This document shows, piece after piece, positions 42,123 through 51,171 of a stretch of 64,000 bases of DNA (within the stretch, counting starts at the first letter, position 1; each line of letters begins with the position of its first letter). Source of the DNA: Lacticaseibacillus baoqingensis. GTDB taxonomy: Bacteria; Bacillota; Bacilli; Lactobacillales; Lactobacillaceae. The position numbers and the translations under genes are program-made. The notes beneath the pieces were generated by a model, which worked only from the letters and a program-made list of their open reading frames with translations, was not told the DNA's origin and ran no database searches. The DNA is taken from NCBI RefSeq assembly GCF_003946165.1, contig NZ_RHOI01000003.1, positions 79,433-143,432 of the forward strand, written 5' to 3'.

Positions 42123-42476
42123 TTAGATCTGCCGCAGTGAAAACAATAGCGCCAACACCACCACGATCCCAATCGCGCCGAAGGTAAAGATCCCATCGAA
42201 TACGATGCCCAACATAAAGACGTAGATCAACGCCATCATGGCCCCGCCGATGATCAAGTCCACCAAAAAACGCCCGCGCTTAGTTTGGCAACTCGCGTCT
42301 AAGCCGATCAGCAGCCAAATGCCCACGGCCAAGCCGACGCCTAGACTGACGGTAGTCGCCATCGCCAGTACCGTTTGCGGATGGATCACAAACCAGCCAA
42401 TGGCGCCAAAAAGAATGGCTGCCAATAATAATAGGAAGAACAGGCCGTATGCGTGACCTTTTTTTGCATGTGACAT
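42123..42476 (-). CDS. Integral membrane protein, 117 residues
   Basis: Four hydrophobic segments (about 9-28, 34-58, 70-90 and 94-113) with a basic N-terminus MSHAKKGH. No family recognised. A short ribosome-binding site GAGAGG precedes ATG and a terminator follows. It is monocistronic and divergent from the quinone-reductase-like gene. Function unknown. Confidence 0.65.
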   Translation of the reverse strand: MSHAKKGHAYGLFFLLLLAAILFGAIGWFVIHPQTVLAMATTVSLGVGLAVGIWLLIGLDASCQTKRGRFLVDLIIGGAMMALIYVFMLGIVFDGIFTFGAIGIVVVLALLFSLRQI

Positions 42477-42566
42477 GAAAACGCCTCTCAGTTTGTTTTG
42501 TCTCAGTTTACCAGAAAACTGGATTGGATTACACTAAGGCTATCATAATCTTAAGGAGTGGTGTGT

Positions 42567-43580
42567 GTGTCTGAAAATATTGCCTATGCCGCTAATGGCG
42601 CAAAACCAGCGACTGATCCAGATTGCTTCACCGAGATCACCTTGCCGATCCCGACCCCTGATGTTGATGACGTCGTGGTCCAACTAGAAGCGACTGCTCT
42701 TAACCCGATCGACACCAAACGCCGCGCCGCACTCCCAGCGCAAACTGAACCAGTGATTTTCGGCTATGATGGCGTCGGCATCGTGTCTGCCGTTGGCCGT
42801 GATGTGACGGCGTTCAAGGTGGGCCAGCGCGTGCTGTACTCAGGCACCACTAAGCGCCCAGGCAGTTATCAACATTATCAAAGTGTCCCCGCTGCCTTAG
42901 TCGCCAACGCCCCAGCTGCTGCACCTGCCGCCGACTTGGCCGCCTTGCCTTTGGTCGGGTTGACGGCTTGGGAGCTGTTGTTTGAGAAAATGGGCTTCAC
43001 CCCGCAAGCTGATGCCAACAGCGGCCAAAGCGTCTTGGTGATCAATGGTGCCGGCGGCGTCGGATCAATGCTCACGCAGCTGGCACATTGGGCAGGCTTA
43101 ACCGTGTATGCCACCGCCAGCCCCCAGCACTTTGATTGGTTGTTGGCCCATGGCGTTGATCATCCCTTGGATTATCATGCTGATATCGTCCAAGCGGTCC
43201 AAGCCCACACCCAGTTTGTCGATGGCGTCGCGATTCTTTATGCCCCGGCGCCATACATCCAAGCGGCGGCGACCTTGATCGCCCCGCTGGGCCATGTGGC
43301 GACTATCGTTACACCGACTGACCCATTAGACTTGGCGGCGTTGAAACCAAAAGCGGCCAGCTTTGATCAAGAATATATGTTCACCAAGTCAGATTTTGGG
43401 GTGCAAGTCGCCTCGACACGCCAGATCTTGACGCAATTGGCCAACTTATATCAAGCTGGGCAGCTGACGGCCAGCGTTACGCAGACTTGGCCGCTGACTT
43501 TGGCTAATTTGTTGACGGCCACGCAACAATTGGAAGCCGGGCACACCCATGGCAAGCTGTGCTTACTTATGGAAGCCTAA
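42567..43580 (+). CDS. Zinc-type alcohol dehydrogenase-like / quinone reductase family protein
   Basis: A 337-residue medium-chain dehydrogenase/reductase. It has the NADPH-binding loop INGAGGVGSMLTQLA, the substrate-domain segment ALNPIDTKRR, and GYDGVGIVSAVG. The catalytic zinc cysteines are absent, so it probably reduces quinones or enones with NADPH. I start at GTG 42567, eight bases after AAGGAG; the frame begins at 42558. Its 3' end overlaps the next, convergent gene by 18 bp. Confidence 0.88.
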   Translation: MSENIAYAANGAKPATDPDCFTEITLPIPTPDVDDVVVQLEATALNPIDTKRRAALPAQTEPVIFGYDGVGIVSAVGRDVTAFKVGQRVLYSGTTKRPGSYQHYQSVPAALVANAPAAAPAADLAALPLVGLTAWELLFEKMGFTPQADANSGQSVLVINGAGGVGSMLTQLAHWAGLTVYATASPQHFDWLLAHGVDHPLDYHADIVQAVQAHTQFVDGVAILYAPAPYIQAAATLIAPLGHVATIVTPTDPLDLAALKPKAASFDQEYMFTKSDFGVQVASTRQILTQLANLYQAGQLTASVTQTWPLTLANLLTATQQLEAGHTHGKLCLLMEA

Positions 43581-43856
43581 CGCATAGCGCAAGGTCCGCT
43601 TGGCATCGGCTTGCGTCATCCGCTTGGGATCATAAATGATCACACCATCGCCCATATAATAGTTGAATTTTTCAATGATTGCGCGCTGCGTCAAGCTGCG
43701 CAAGCGCAGTTCGTCGTTGACTTGCAAGAGATAATCGGCGCTCCAGTCTTTGTCCATCATTGCTGGTTCATCACGCTCGGTGATGTAGCCTTTTTCCATG
43801 ATCAAGTTCGCCCCTTCGGCTTTTTGCAGCCGCGTGATCGCTTCTGTTGGCTCCAT
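43563..43856 (-). CDS. Hypothetical protein, 97 residues
   Basis: A small soluble protein beginning MEPTEAITRLQKAEG, with alternating helices and strands and no recognised motif. I start at ATG 43856 with GGGAGGGAAA; the frame reaches 43871. It is convergent with the reductase gene, sharing 18 bp at the ends, and divergent from the two-component system. Function unknown. Confidence 0.65.
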   Translation of the reverse strand: MEPTEAITRLQKAEGANLIMEKGYITERDEPAMMDKDWSADYLLQVNDELRLRSLTQRAIIEKFNYYMGDGVIIYDPKRMTQADAKRTLRYALGFHK

Positions 43857-43988
43857 AACTTTCCCTCCCAAAAAAACCCGTCTGCATTAAATGTAGCGAT
43901 TTCATGAAGGATGTGCAAGCCGTAACCAGTTTTTAAGCTTGGTTTAGGGTTGTGGGGATATGATTGTAATTGAAATGAGGTGCAGACA

Positions 43989-44687
43989 TTGCCAGATAAG
44001 CCTAAGCTCTTGGTCATTGAAGACGACCCGAATTTGAATCAAAGCATTGTCGGGTTCGTTTCGGACTTTGCCGATGCAGACGCTGCTTTGACCGGAACCG
44101 ATGGTGCGTTCATGGCAGAACAAGCGATCTATGACGCCATTGTGTTAGACATCATGCTGCCAGAGCTCAACGGGTTTGATCTGTTGAAGACGTTGCGGGC
44201 CAAACAAGTGCAAACTCCGGTATTGATCCTCACTGCCAAAGATGCGCTGGCCGATAAGCTGCGCGGCTTTACGCTTGGCGGCGATGATTATTTGACCAAG
44301 CCGTTTCACCGCGAAGAATTGGTGATGCGGCTGAAGGCCTTGCTCAAGCGCACCGGCAAATTAGCCTTAGACAATGTCTTGCAATGCCCGCCGATCACCC
44401 TTGACTTAGCCAACCACACGGTTAGTGTCAACGATTCGGCGGTGATCTTGAATGGCAAAGAATATGATCTGTTGGTTTACTTACTCCAAAACGCCGATAC
44501 CATCATTACCAAAGACCAGATCTTTGATCGCCTGTGGGGGTTTGACTCTGACACGGCGATTTCGGTGGTGGAAGTGTATATGTCGAACCTGCGCAAGAAA
44601 CTGCGCCAGACCCCAGCCGAAAACATGATCAAAACGATCAGAAGTGTTGGGTATATCTTACAAAGCGAGGCAATCAATGAAGAATGA
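43989..44687 (+). CDS. OmpR-family response regulator
   Basis: A 232-residue regulator with an N-terminal receiver domain (phospho-acceptor D54 in IVLDIMLPELNG, conserved threonine and lysine in LILTAKD and LTKPF) and a C-terminal winged helix (about 130-230). The start is TTG 43989 with GAGG eight bases upstream. It overlaps the sensor kinase gene by 11 bp. The arrangement resembles CiaRH of streptococci, but no target is evident here. Confidence 0.93.
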   Translation: MPDKPKLLVIEDDPNLNQSIVGFVSDFADADAALTGTDGAFMAEQAIYDAIVLDIMLPELNGFDLLKTLRAKQVQTPVLILTAKDALADKLRGFTLGGDDYLTKPFHREELVMRLKALLKRTGKLALDNVLQCPPITLDLANHTVSVNDSAVILNGKEYDLLVYLLQNADTIITKDQIFDRLWGFDSDTAISVVEVYMSNLRKKLRQTPAENMIKTIRSVGYILQSEAINEE

Positions 44688-45975
44688 TCCTGCGATCGAA
44701 AGCCAGCGCCGCCGTTTATTCACCAGCCAACTGCTGGCTTTTGCCGGTTTGTTCATCGCGCTGGGATTGATCGTGTATTTCATCTATGACCGCACCGTTT
44801 ATCACGACGTCGATCAAACCTTGGTGGAAAAAAAGACGCACCTTTACAACGACAAACAGCCGCTCAACAATGGGAATCCCTTGCGCTCCGGCAAACCGCA
44901 AACCAATGACCCGACGCCTTTTCGCACCATGGTAGTCGTGTTCAATAACCAAGGCAAGATCAGCAACAAAGCGCGCATCGGCCAAGACGCGTATGCCTAC
45001 TTGCAATACTTGCGCTTGAATAAAGCCGACCTCAATCAAAAGCGCACCTTGACTACCGCCAGCGGGACTTTCCGGACCCTGTTGATCAAGATCCCTAAAG
45101 CCGCCAAAAACGCCTCCCATGCCGGCCATTTCGTGATGATCGTGCAAAACATCGACTCGCAAATGTTTGCCTTGCAAACCTTCCGCCAAGCCTTGATCTT
45201 GACCATGGTAGTGTTTTGGCTGCTGTCATTGGCGTTGTCTTATTGGTTGGCCAATCGCTCTTTGCAGCCGGTGGTGGTCGCTTGGCAACACCAACAAGAC
45301 TTCGTCGCCAATGCGGCGCATGAACTGCGCGCACCGCTGGCAGTGATCCAAAGTCAACAAGAAGCGCTGCTGACCAAACCCAATGCCAAGATCATCGACC
45401 AAACCGAAGCCATCGCCACCAGCCTGGCAGAGACTAAGCGTTTGCGGCAATTGACCGGCGACTTGCTGACCATCGCCAAAGCCGACAGCAATGCCCAAGA
45501 GCTTGATATTCAGCCGCATGACCTCAAGGCATATTTCACCAAGGTCTTACAGCCTTATGCCGACATCGCCGCCAGCCAAGCCAAGCACTTCACCAGCGAC
45601 TTGCCTGCTGATGGCAACGCCTTATTTGATGGGGAAAGGCTCCATCAGCTGATGGTCTTGTTATTAGACAATGCGTTCAAATACACCGCTCAAGGCGATG
45701 CAGTTTGGGTCAAGGTCAGCGTGACCAACAACGACTGGTCCTTGAGCGTCGGCAACTCCGGCCCAACGATCACGCCTGCAGACAAAGCCCACATCTTCGA
45801 GCGCTTTTACCGCAGCGATCCCAGCCGCAACCGCCAAACCGGCGGTTCCGGCTTAGGCTTAGCTATCGGCCAATGGATCGTTTTGGCCCATCACGGCAAA
45901 CTGACGGTTCAAGACGTCCAGCCGCATGGCGCCGTTTTCACGGCTAAGTTCCCGCGCATCCCTAAGCTTGGCTAA
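44677..45975 (+). CDS. Sensor histidine kinase
   Basis: A 432-residue kinase with two membrane helices (about 12-35 and 168-190) flanking an extracellular sensor of about 130 residues. The phospho-acceptor H215 is in NAAHELRAPLAVIQ, followed by the ATP-binding boxes DNAFKYT and GGSGLGLAI. I start at ATG 44677 with GCGAGGC; the longer frame lies inside the regulator gene. It is the partner of the preceding response regulator and ends in a strong terminator. Confidence 0.93.
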   Translation: MKNDPAIESQRRRLFTSQLLAFAGLFIALGLIVYFIYDRTVYHDVDQTLVEKKTHLYNDKQPLNNGNPLRSGKPQTNDPTPFRTMVVVFNNQGKISNKARIGQDAYAYLQYLRLNKADLNQKRTLTTASGTFRTLLIKIPKAAKNASHAGHFVMIVQNIDSQMFALQTFRQALILTMVVFWLLSLALSYWLANRSLQPVVVAWQHQQDFVANAAHELRAPLAVIQSQQEALLTKPNAKIIDQTEAIATSLAETKRLRQLTGDLLTIAKADSNAQELDIQPHDLKAYFTKVLQPYADIAASQAKHFTSDLPADGNALFDGERLHQLMVLLLDNAFKYTAQGDAVWVKVSVTNNDWSLSVGNSGPTITPADKAHIFERFYRSDPSRNRQTGGSGLGLAIGQWIVLAHHGKLTVQDVQPHGAVFTAKFPRIPKLG

Positions 45976-46012
45976 AACAAGCTGAGCCACCAAGCGGTTT
46001 TCGCCATAGCAC

Positions 46013-46065
46013 AAACGCCTCGGGGCTACGATTCTAAACACGAATCGCGGTCCTGAGGCGTTTTT
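46013..46065 (+). terminator. Terminator of the two-component system
   Basis: AAACGCCTC pairs with GAGGCGTTT, with an inner arm ACGATT..AATCGCGGTCC, followed by T-rich sequence. It is the third member of the shared terminator type. Confidence 0.85.
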
Positions 46066-46109
46066 GTTGCTTTGTAACACGCGACTAGCCGCTGATGGCC
46101 TTGCGACGT

Positions 46110-47528
46110 TTACGCTTTAGCCGCAAACTCGCGCCATTTTGACACCGAGCGCCACAATACGCCGCAAGCGGTCAGCGCCAACAGCGTGGCGATCCCCATT
46201 GCGACGTGCATGCCGCTGATAAACCAGGCCGGGTGGGCCGCAGGGAAGCTGACGACGCGGTGTTTTGCAATGGCACTCATTTGGGCAAACAAAAGCGTGG
46301 TGGTGACGCTGGTGCCTGCCACCATCCCCAGATTACGCGCCAAGGCGTTGAAACTGCCAGCCACCCCCAATTGCGCCTTGGGGACCACAGACATCACCAC
46401 ATCGCCGATCGGGGATTGAAAGATCCCGCTGCCGATTCCTAACAATACCGTGATCCCAATGAAGACCCACACGGCACTGTGCAGCCCCAGCATGACATAC
46501 GCCGCACTGCCTAAAGCAATGATCACCACGCCCACTAAAGCGACCTTGGCCACGTTCATTTTATCTGCCAAAAACCCGCCCAGCGGTGTGAAAAACACCA
46601 TCATCAACGGGTACACCGACATCAGCGCCCCGGCCACACCTGGCGACAGCTGCAGCGCGTCTTCCAGATAAAACGGCATCAACACCGTTGTAAAAAACTG
46701 CACCATAAAGACTAAAAATACGGCTAAGACCCCCAGCGAAAACAGCCGGTTCGCAAAAAGTTTGAGCCCCAACAATGGCGCAGGCGTATGCGCTTCATGC
46801 CACAAAAAACCACCCATCGCCACCACGGCGATCACCAACAGGCTGACCACCACTGGGGCGCCAAAGCCATCGGTTTGACTCAAGTTCAAACCCCAAAAGC
46901 CCGTCGCGATCGCCACGGCTTGCAAGCTGGCCCCAAGCCAATCAAACGGCTGCGGCATCGGTACCCCGTTGCCCATGGCCCATAGCGCCAAGGCTAAAGC
47001 CAGCAAGCCAAACGGCACATTCAGCCAAAAGATCACCGGCCATTGCGCCACCGACAGCACCAGCCCGCCAACTGCCGGGCCAGCAACACTGCCTAAGGCC
47101 ACAAAAGTCCCAGCATACCCCATCGCTTTGCCGCGTTCTTGGGCATCAAAGCTCGAAGTCACGATCCCATAGGTATTCGCCAAGGTCATCGCCGCGCCGG
47201 CGGCTTGGACGATCCGCGCCATGATCAGCCAAGCAAAGCCCAAATCGATCCCAGCCAACACTGAGCCGATGATGAACCCGCCAGTTCCCCACTTAAAAAT
47301 GCGCGGTTTGCCGACCAGATCCCCTAATTTGCCAAACGGCAGCAATAAGGCACTCAGCACAAGCAAATACACCGAAGTTGCCCACACCATGCGACTCGCC
47401 GGTACCCCGAGGCTTTTGGCCATCACCGGCACCGCGATATTGACCACCGAACCATCCAGATTCGTCATAAACGCAAAGAACCCCAGCGCAGTCAACGCCC
47501 ACCAGCGCCGTGCATGTGCCACTTCCAT
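46110..47528 (-). CDS. MFS drug-resistance-type exporter (DHA2, 14 spans)
   Basis: A 472-residue major facilitator protein with about 14 hydrophobic segments. It has the family marks TNLDGSVVNIAVPVM (motif D1) near the start, the motif A-like LPFGKLGDLVGKPRIF, and GIGSGIFQSPIGD. Substrates of such EmrB/QacA-like pumps range from drugs to bile salts and cannot be predicted. I use the second ATG (47528), better spaced from GAGGAGG. It is monocistronic. Confidence 0.9.
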   Translation of the reverse strand: MEVAHARRWWALTALGFFAFMTNLDGSVVNIAVPVMAKSLGVPASRMVWATSVYLLVLSALLLPFGKLGDLVGKPRIFKWGTGGFIIGSVLAGIDLGFAWLIMARIVQAAGAAMTLANTYGIVTSSFDAQERGKAMGYAGTFVALGSVAGPAVGGLVLSVAQWPVIFWLNVPFGLLALALALWAMGNGVPMPQPFDWLGASLQAVAIATGFWGLNLSQTDGFGAPVVVSLLVIAVVAMGGFLWHEAHTPAPLLGLKLFANRLFSLGVLAVFLVFMVQFFTTVLMPFYLEDALQLSPGVAGALMSVYPLMMVFFTPLGGFLADKMNVAKVALVGVVIIALGSAAYVMLGLHSAVWVFIGITVLLGIGSGIFQSPIGDVVMSVVPKAQLGVAGSFNALARNLGMVAGTSVTTTLLFAQMSAIAKHRVVSFPAAHPAWFISGMHVAMGIATLLALTACGVLWRSVSKWREFAAKA

Positions 47529-47564
47529 CATGACCCCTCCTCAACTTTGTAGATGCGGTCATTA

Positions 47565-47741
47565 TACCAAAGTGTCTAGAAAATTGCCGGTTTGACGCTT
47601 GTCAAGCGGCCCGCTTTTTTGAGGGCTTGTTGTGGCTGCTCGCCGCACAAAAATGGCCGCCATGGGTGGTGGCGGCCAAAGGAGTAAGGATTGGCCAGTC
47701 GGTGGGTAGCCGACTGGCGATTTTTACTTGGAGGAGTAAAA
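47565..47741 (+). other. Leader region with two strong hairpins
   Basis: TGGCCGCC faces GGCGGCCA at about 47654-47677, then CCAGTCGG faces CCGACTGG at about 47695-47719. It ends at a ribosome-binding site GGAGGAG before a 20-codon reading frame. The layout resembles a structured 5' leader of a regulated small peptide. Confidence 0.4.
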
Positions 47742-47804
47742 ATGAAAAAGTTGGGTATGGGTATGGAAATGAGTGGGTGGCTCGTTTCCATGCTTTTAAT
47801 ATAA
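47742..47804 (+). CDS. Putative 20-residue peptide
   Basis: ATG follows GGAGGAGTAAAA and encodes a 20-residue, Met-rich hydrophobic peptide starting MKKLGMGMEM. Size, excellent ribosome-binding site and a structured leader are reminiscent of type I toxin or holin-like peptides of lactobacilli, but there is no sequence proof. It could also be the truncated start of a longer one. Confidence 0.35.
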   Translation: MKKLGMGMEMSGWLVSMLLI

Positions 47805-47921
47805 TCCGAGAATATGAAGAAATTGTGACGAAATCAAAGTCTTGCGCGAAAAATTGCCACAGCTTAATAATTGCTTATTCCCGCTCAGATGCTTAAGCTA
47901 GCAGTAAAGGGAGGGATACTC

Positions 47922-48275
47922 ATGACGATCAATTTTGACGCAGCGGCGGTCACCAAGCTGACCCCTCATCTGGCACCAGACAAGCGGTTGTTGCTGACCT
48001 TCGAAGATGGCGTGGGCCCATATTCGCAACACGCGATGATCCACATGCAAGTCCAATTCACCATCAATGTGATCGCCGCCGATGCCCCGGCGGATGATTA
48101 TGACGTGGACATCGAAAGCAATCTGGGGCCGGTGGGGATCAAAGGCTATTCCCAAGAAGACCTCGATCCGCATTTAAGCATGCGCTACAACACGACGCTC
48201 GGCGTCTTTACGCTTTCTGGTGATGGCGGGGACATCGACGATAATGTTGGGTTTATCGACTTTACCGAATCCTAA
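47922..48275 (+). CDS. Iron-sulfur cluster biosynthesis (HesB-like) family protein
   Basis: A 117-residue protein of the HesB-like family typical for lactobacilli: ITFDAAAVTKL-like start, LLLTFEDGVGPYS, and DSNLGPVYIKGY-like ESNLGPVGIKGYS. As in these homologues the A-type cysteines are missing, so a scaffold role is doubtful. I start at ATG 47922 with AAAGGGAGGG; the frame begins at 47871. It is followed by an acetyltransferase gene. Confidence 0.8.
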   Translation: MTINFDAAAVTKLTPHLAPDKRLLLTFEDGVGPYSQHAMIHMQVQFTINVIAADAPADDYDVDIESNLGPVGIKGYSQEDLDPHLSMRYNTTLGVFTLSGDGGDIDDNVGFIDFTES

Positions 48276-48350
48276 TCATTGCCACCTAGTTATTTAATGA
48301 TAAGAAGTGTACAATCATCGATGACAAAAAGATGATTGTGAGGCGTAATC

Positions 48351-48773
48351 GTGCAATACAGGTTCGAATCAGGGCTTTCGATCCATGAGATCAAAAAACT
48401 TTATGGTGCTGTCAACTGGAGTCATTATCTCCAGTCGATCGATGAAACGGCACGCGGCATCGCCAACTCCACGCTGTTAACGGCGCGCACAGACGATGGC
48501 GAATTAGTCGGGTTGATCCGCGGGGTCAGCGACATGCATACGATCTTGTTCATTCAAGACTTGATCGTGCTGCCTGAGTATCAGCATCAAGGCATCGGGC
48601 ACGAATTGCTCGCGCAGTTTGATGATTACTTTAAGCAAGTCGCACGGATCGTCGTGGCTTGCGACGACCCGCAAATGCAGGCTTTCTTTGCTGACGCTGA
48701 CTATTTGCCAGAGTCAGACACTGCCACGAATACCTTCATTCGGCCGCGGCGGCTGTTAGAGCCGCGCTATTGA
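48351..48773 (+). CDS. GNAT-family N-acetyltransferase
   Basis: A 140-residue acetyl-CoA-dependent acetyltransferase. The central beta strand and CoA loop DLIVLPEYQHQGIGHELL is the family signature (Q/R-x-x-G-x-G/A). The start is GTG 48351 with GTGAGG. The acceptor is unknown. A strong terminator follows. Confidence 0.88.
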   Translation: MQYRFESGLSIHEIKKLYGAVNWSHYLQSIDETARGIANSTLLTARTDDGELVGLIRGVSDMHTILFIQDLIVLPEYQHQGIGHELLAQFDDYFKQVARIVVACDDPQMQAFFADADYLPESDTATNTFIRPRRLLEPRY

Positions 48774-48784
48774 TTTGATTTTAG

Positions 48785-48826
48785 ACGCAAAACGCCTTTG
48801 CCGACAGCGGCAAAGGCGTTTTTGCG
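48785..48826. terminator. Bidirectional terminator
   Basis: AAAACGCCTTTGCCG pairs with CGGCAAAGGCGTTTT around a three-to-four-base loop, between the GNAT gene and the convergent tetR gene. Confidence 0.92.
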
Positions 48827-48851
48827 TGCAAAGCTTGCAGATTCGGCCAAC

Positions 48852-49454
48852 TCAAGCCGCACTGACCACCAAATGCACTTGCTGCTGCAACACGGCCAGC
48901 TGCTGTTCACCCAGCGTACGCTGATTGCGCAACAACAACTCGCTAAACAGCGGCGTGATCACCAGCGCTGCGATCACCGACACCAATACCGGCAGCTGCG
49001 GTTCATCTAAGGCCAATTGCGGACCGACGGCGACTAGTGCCTGCAAGAGCCGCTTTTCCAATTGTTCCGTGTATTGCAGCACCCAATCCGACCCCACTTC
49101 TGACAACAACATGCGCTCGCGCACGGTGATGATGAAGGATTGATAATTATCTTCTCGGGCAAACAACTGCCAGATCTCTTCGATCATCGTGACCAGCTGC
49201 CCTTCCAGCTGTGCTTTAGTGTGCACTGCGGAAAAATCGACGGCCAAGGCATTGACGCGCTGCGTCAGGCCTTCTTTGACAATGGTATCTAAAAGGTCTT
49301 GTTTGCCATGGGGAAAATAATAGTACAACAGGCCGTCACTGGTCCCGGCGGCTTGATTCAGCGCCCGGGTGGTGGTGGCTTCATACCCTTTTTCGGCAAA
49401 CAGATCGCGGGCGACGTCGAGCAAATGCGCCCGCTGTTGGGCTCCTTTATCCAA
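48852..49454 (-). CDS. TetR-family transcriptional regulator
   Basis: A 200-residue repressor: helix-turn-helix at about 8-55 (ARDLFAEKGYEATTTRALNQ, then GLLYYYF) and an all-helical ligand domain. The start is TTG with AAGGAG. It lies 13 bp after mntH on the same strand, so it is probably in one transcript and autoregulated through the dyad at 50926-50939. MntH genes are more often controlled by DtxR-type MntR, which makes this pairing unusual. Confidence 0.9.
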   Translation of the reverse strand: MDKGAQQRAHLLDVARDLFAEKGYEATTTRALNQAAGTSDGLLYYYFPHGKQDLLDTIVKEGLTQRVNALAVDFSAVHTKAQLEGQLVTMIEEIWQLFAREDNYQSFIITVRERMLLSEVGSDWVLQYTEQLEKRLLQALVAVGPQLALDEPQLPVLVSVIAALVITPLFSELLLRNQRTLGEQQLAVLQQQVHLVVSAA

Positions 49455-49467
49455 GCAGACTCACTCC

Positions 49468-50811
49468 TTAAGCGATCACGCCGATGGTTTGTAAGATCAA
49501 GTAGACGTTCAATAAGACTAAGACAATGGTGGCGACCCAAGCACAGACTTTGATCCAAGTCTTGTTGGCAAACTCACCCATCAAGCGCTTGTTGCTGGCA
49601 AAAATGACCAGCGGCACCACCGCAAACGGCAAGGCGATGCTTAAGAATACTTGCGAGAAGGTCAAAAGGTTTTCGATCTTGGCTTCATTGCCATGATAAA
49701 TGATGGCAAAGATCAACACCGGGGTGACCGACAACAGCCGCGTGATCAGCCGCTGCAGCCACATTGGCGCCTTGATACGGACGAACCCTTCCATCACGAT
49801 CTGGCCGGCTAACGTCCCGGTAATGGTGGAACTTTGCCCAGAAGACAGCAAGGCGATGGCAAACAGCATCGACAACATCGGGCTGGCGATGGCGCCTACG
49901 ATCGCCGGGTTATTCAATGAAGCAAACAAATCGGCAAACCGCCCGAGGCTGGAATGCGTCCCGTAAAACAGCGCCGCGCCTAAGATCAACAATAGCGAGT
50001 TGACGATAAAGGCGATAAACAACTGGATGTTGGAGTCGATCGTGGCAAATTTCACCGCACGCTTCACTTCTTGGCGGTTCTTGCGATCGACTTTGCGCGT
50101 TTGAGAAATCGACGAGCCCAAGTACAGATCATGCGGCATCACCGTCGCCCCAACGATCCCTAAGGTCAAATACAACATGCCGTGGTTGGTGATGATCTCA
50201 CTCGTGGGCAAGTAGCCTTGAATGATCCCGCCGACATCCGGCTTGGCCAAGAACACTTCATATGCAAACACGACTAAGATCACAGCCACCAAGGTCGCGA
50301 CGATCGCTTCGATCTTGCGGAAGCCTAAGCGCATCAGCAACAACAAAAGCAGCACATCTAAGGCGGTGATCATGATCCCAACGATCAAGGGAATCCCAAA
50401 CAACAGCTGAATGGCGATCCCAGAACCGATGATCTCAGCGATATCTGTGGCCATGATCGCTAATTCTGCGATCACCCATAAACAAAACCCGCCGAATTTG
50501 CTGGTGTGTTCACGCGTCAGCTGCGCCAGATCCTTGCCGGTGACGATCCCTAACTTCGCCGCCATGGCTTGCAGCATCATCGCGATCAAACTGGAGATCA
50601 AGATCACGGCTAACAGCCGGTATTTATATTGCGCCCCACCGGCGATCGAGGTGATCCAGTTACCAGGGTCCATATAGCCCACAGCGATCAAGATCCCAGG
50701 ACCGGTAAAGGCTTTTAACGTGCGCCAAAAGCCGGCATTTTGCGGGACTTCAACGGTCCCATTGACTTCATCCAAGCTTTTGCTTGCGTGTTCATTCGTA
50801 TTTTCGATCAT
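49468..50811 (-). CDS. mntH: NRAMP-family Mn2+/H+ symporter
   Basis: Imports manganese, the main antioxidant metal of lactobacilli. The 447-residue protein has about 11 spans, the metal-site motif DPGNW in span 1 and MPH in span 6. In [10 protein letters not shown] an aspartate follows the histidine where most homologues have asparagine. I start at ATG 50811 with AAAGAGGTC; the frame reaches 50865. The tetR gene follows. A promoter and a perfect dyad lie upstream. Confidence 0.95.
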   Translation of the reverse strand: MIENTNEHASKSLDEVNGTVEVPQNAGFWRTLKAFTGPGILIAVGYMDPGNWITSIAGGAQYKYRLLAVILISSLIAMMLQAMAAKLGIVTGKDLAQLTREHTSKFGGFCLWVIAELAIMATDIAEIIGSGIAIQLLFGIPLIVGIMITALDVLLLLLLMRLGFRKIEAIVATLVAVILVVFAYEVFLAKPDVGGIIQGYLPTSEIITNHGMLYLTLGIVGATVMPHDLYLGSSISQTRKVDRKNRQEVKRAVKFATIDSNIQLFIAFIVNSLLLILGAALFYGTHSSLGRFADLFASLNNPAIVGAIASPMLSMLFAIALLSSGQSSTITGTLAGQIVMEGFVRIKAPMWLQRLITRLLSVTPVLIFAIIYHGNEAKIENLLTFSQVFLSIALPFAVVPLVIFASNKRLMGEFANKTWIKVCAWVATIVLVLLNVYLILQTIGVIA

Positions 50812-50890
50812 CTTTTGACCTCTTTCCTTGGTTTGGAATTCGGTGAGCGGCCCAAAACTGAGCACACTCTCAATTTCATTTCCATTGCAT

Positions 50891-50918
50891 ATTCTACACG
50901 ACGCCGCCTAAAAAACAA
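50891..50918 (-). promoter_or_regulatory. Promoter of mntH-tetR
   Basis: On the minus strand TTGTTT and TAGAAT are 16 bp apart. The dyad at 50926-50939 lies immediately upstream of the -35. Confidence 0.5.
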
Positions 50919-50925
50919 GCACTTT

Positions 50926-50939
50926 TGAGCAAATGCTCA
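50926..50939. promoter_or_regulatory. TetR-type operator upstream of mntH
   Basis: TGAGCA-AA-TGCTCA is a perfect dyad. A one-mismatch copy is found at 72-85 in the promoter of the amidohydrolase gene. It is the most likely binding site of the TetR protein encoded after mntH. Confidence 0.6.
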
Positions 50940-51057
50940 TGATTTTTTTAGTCTAGCCATAAACTTTGGCGTGAAGCCTTTGCCTGATCTAAGGCATCAA
51001 CCATAGCACCAAGCGCTTTTATGGGTCAAAATTAGGCACTGGTAACATTTTGATGGC

Positions 51058-51090
51058 AAAAAAAAGACAACCTCCCCTGGTTGTCTTTTC
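51058..51090 (-). terminator. Terminator of WxL locus 2
   Basis: AAGACAACC pairs with GGTTGTCTT around five bases; on the minus strand it is followed by eight T. Confidence 0.88.
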
Positions 51091-51171
51091 TGAATGCTTT
51101 TGATCGAGCTGCGCTGCCTCTAACGCAGTTCTTTTGCGCTTACACGATAACTTACAAATGACTGCGTTTGA

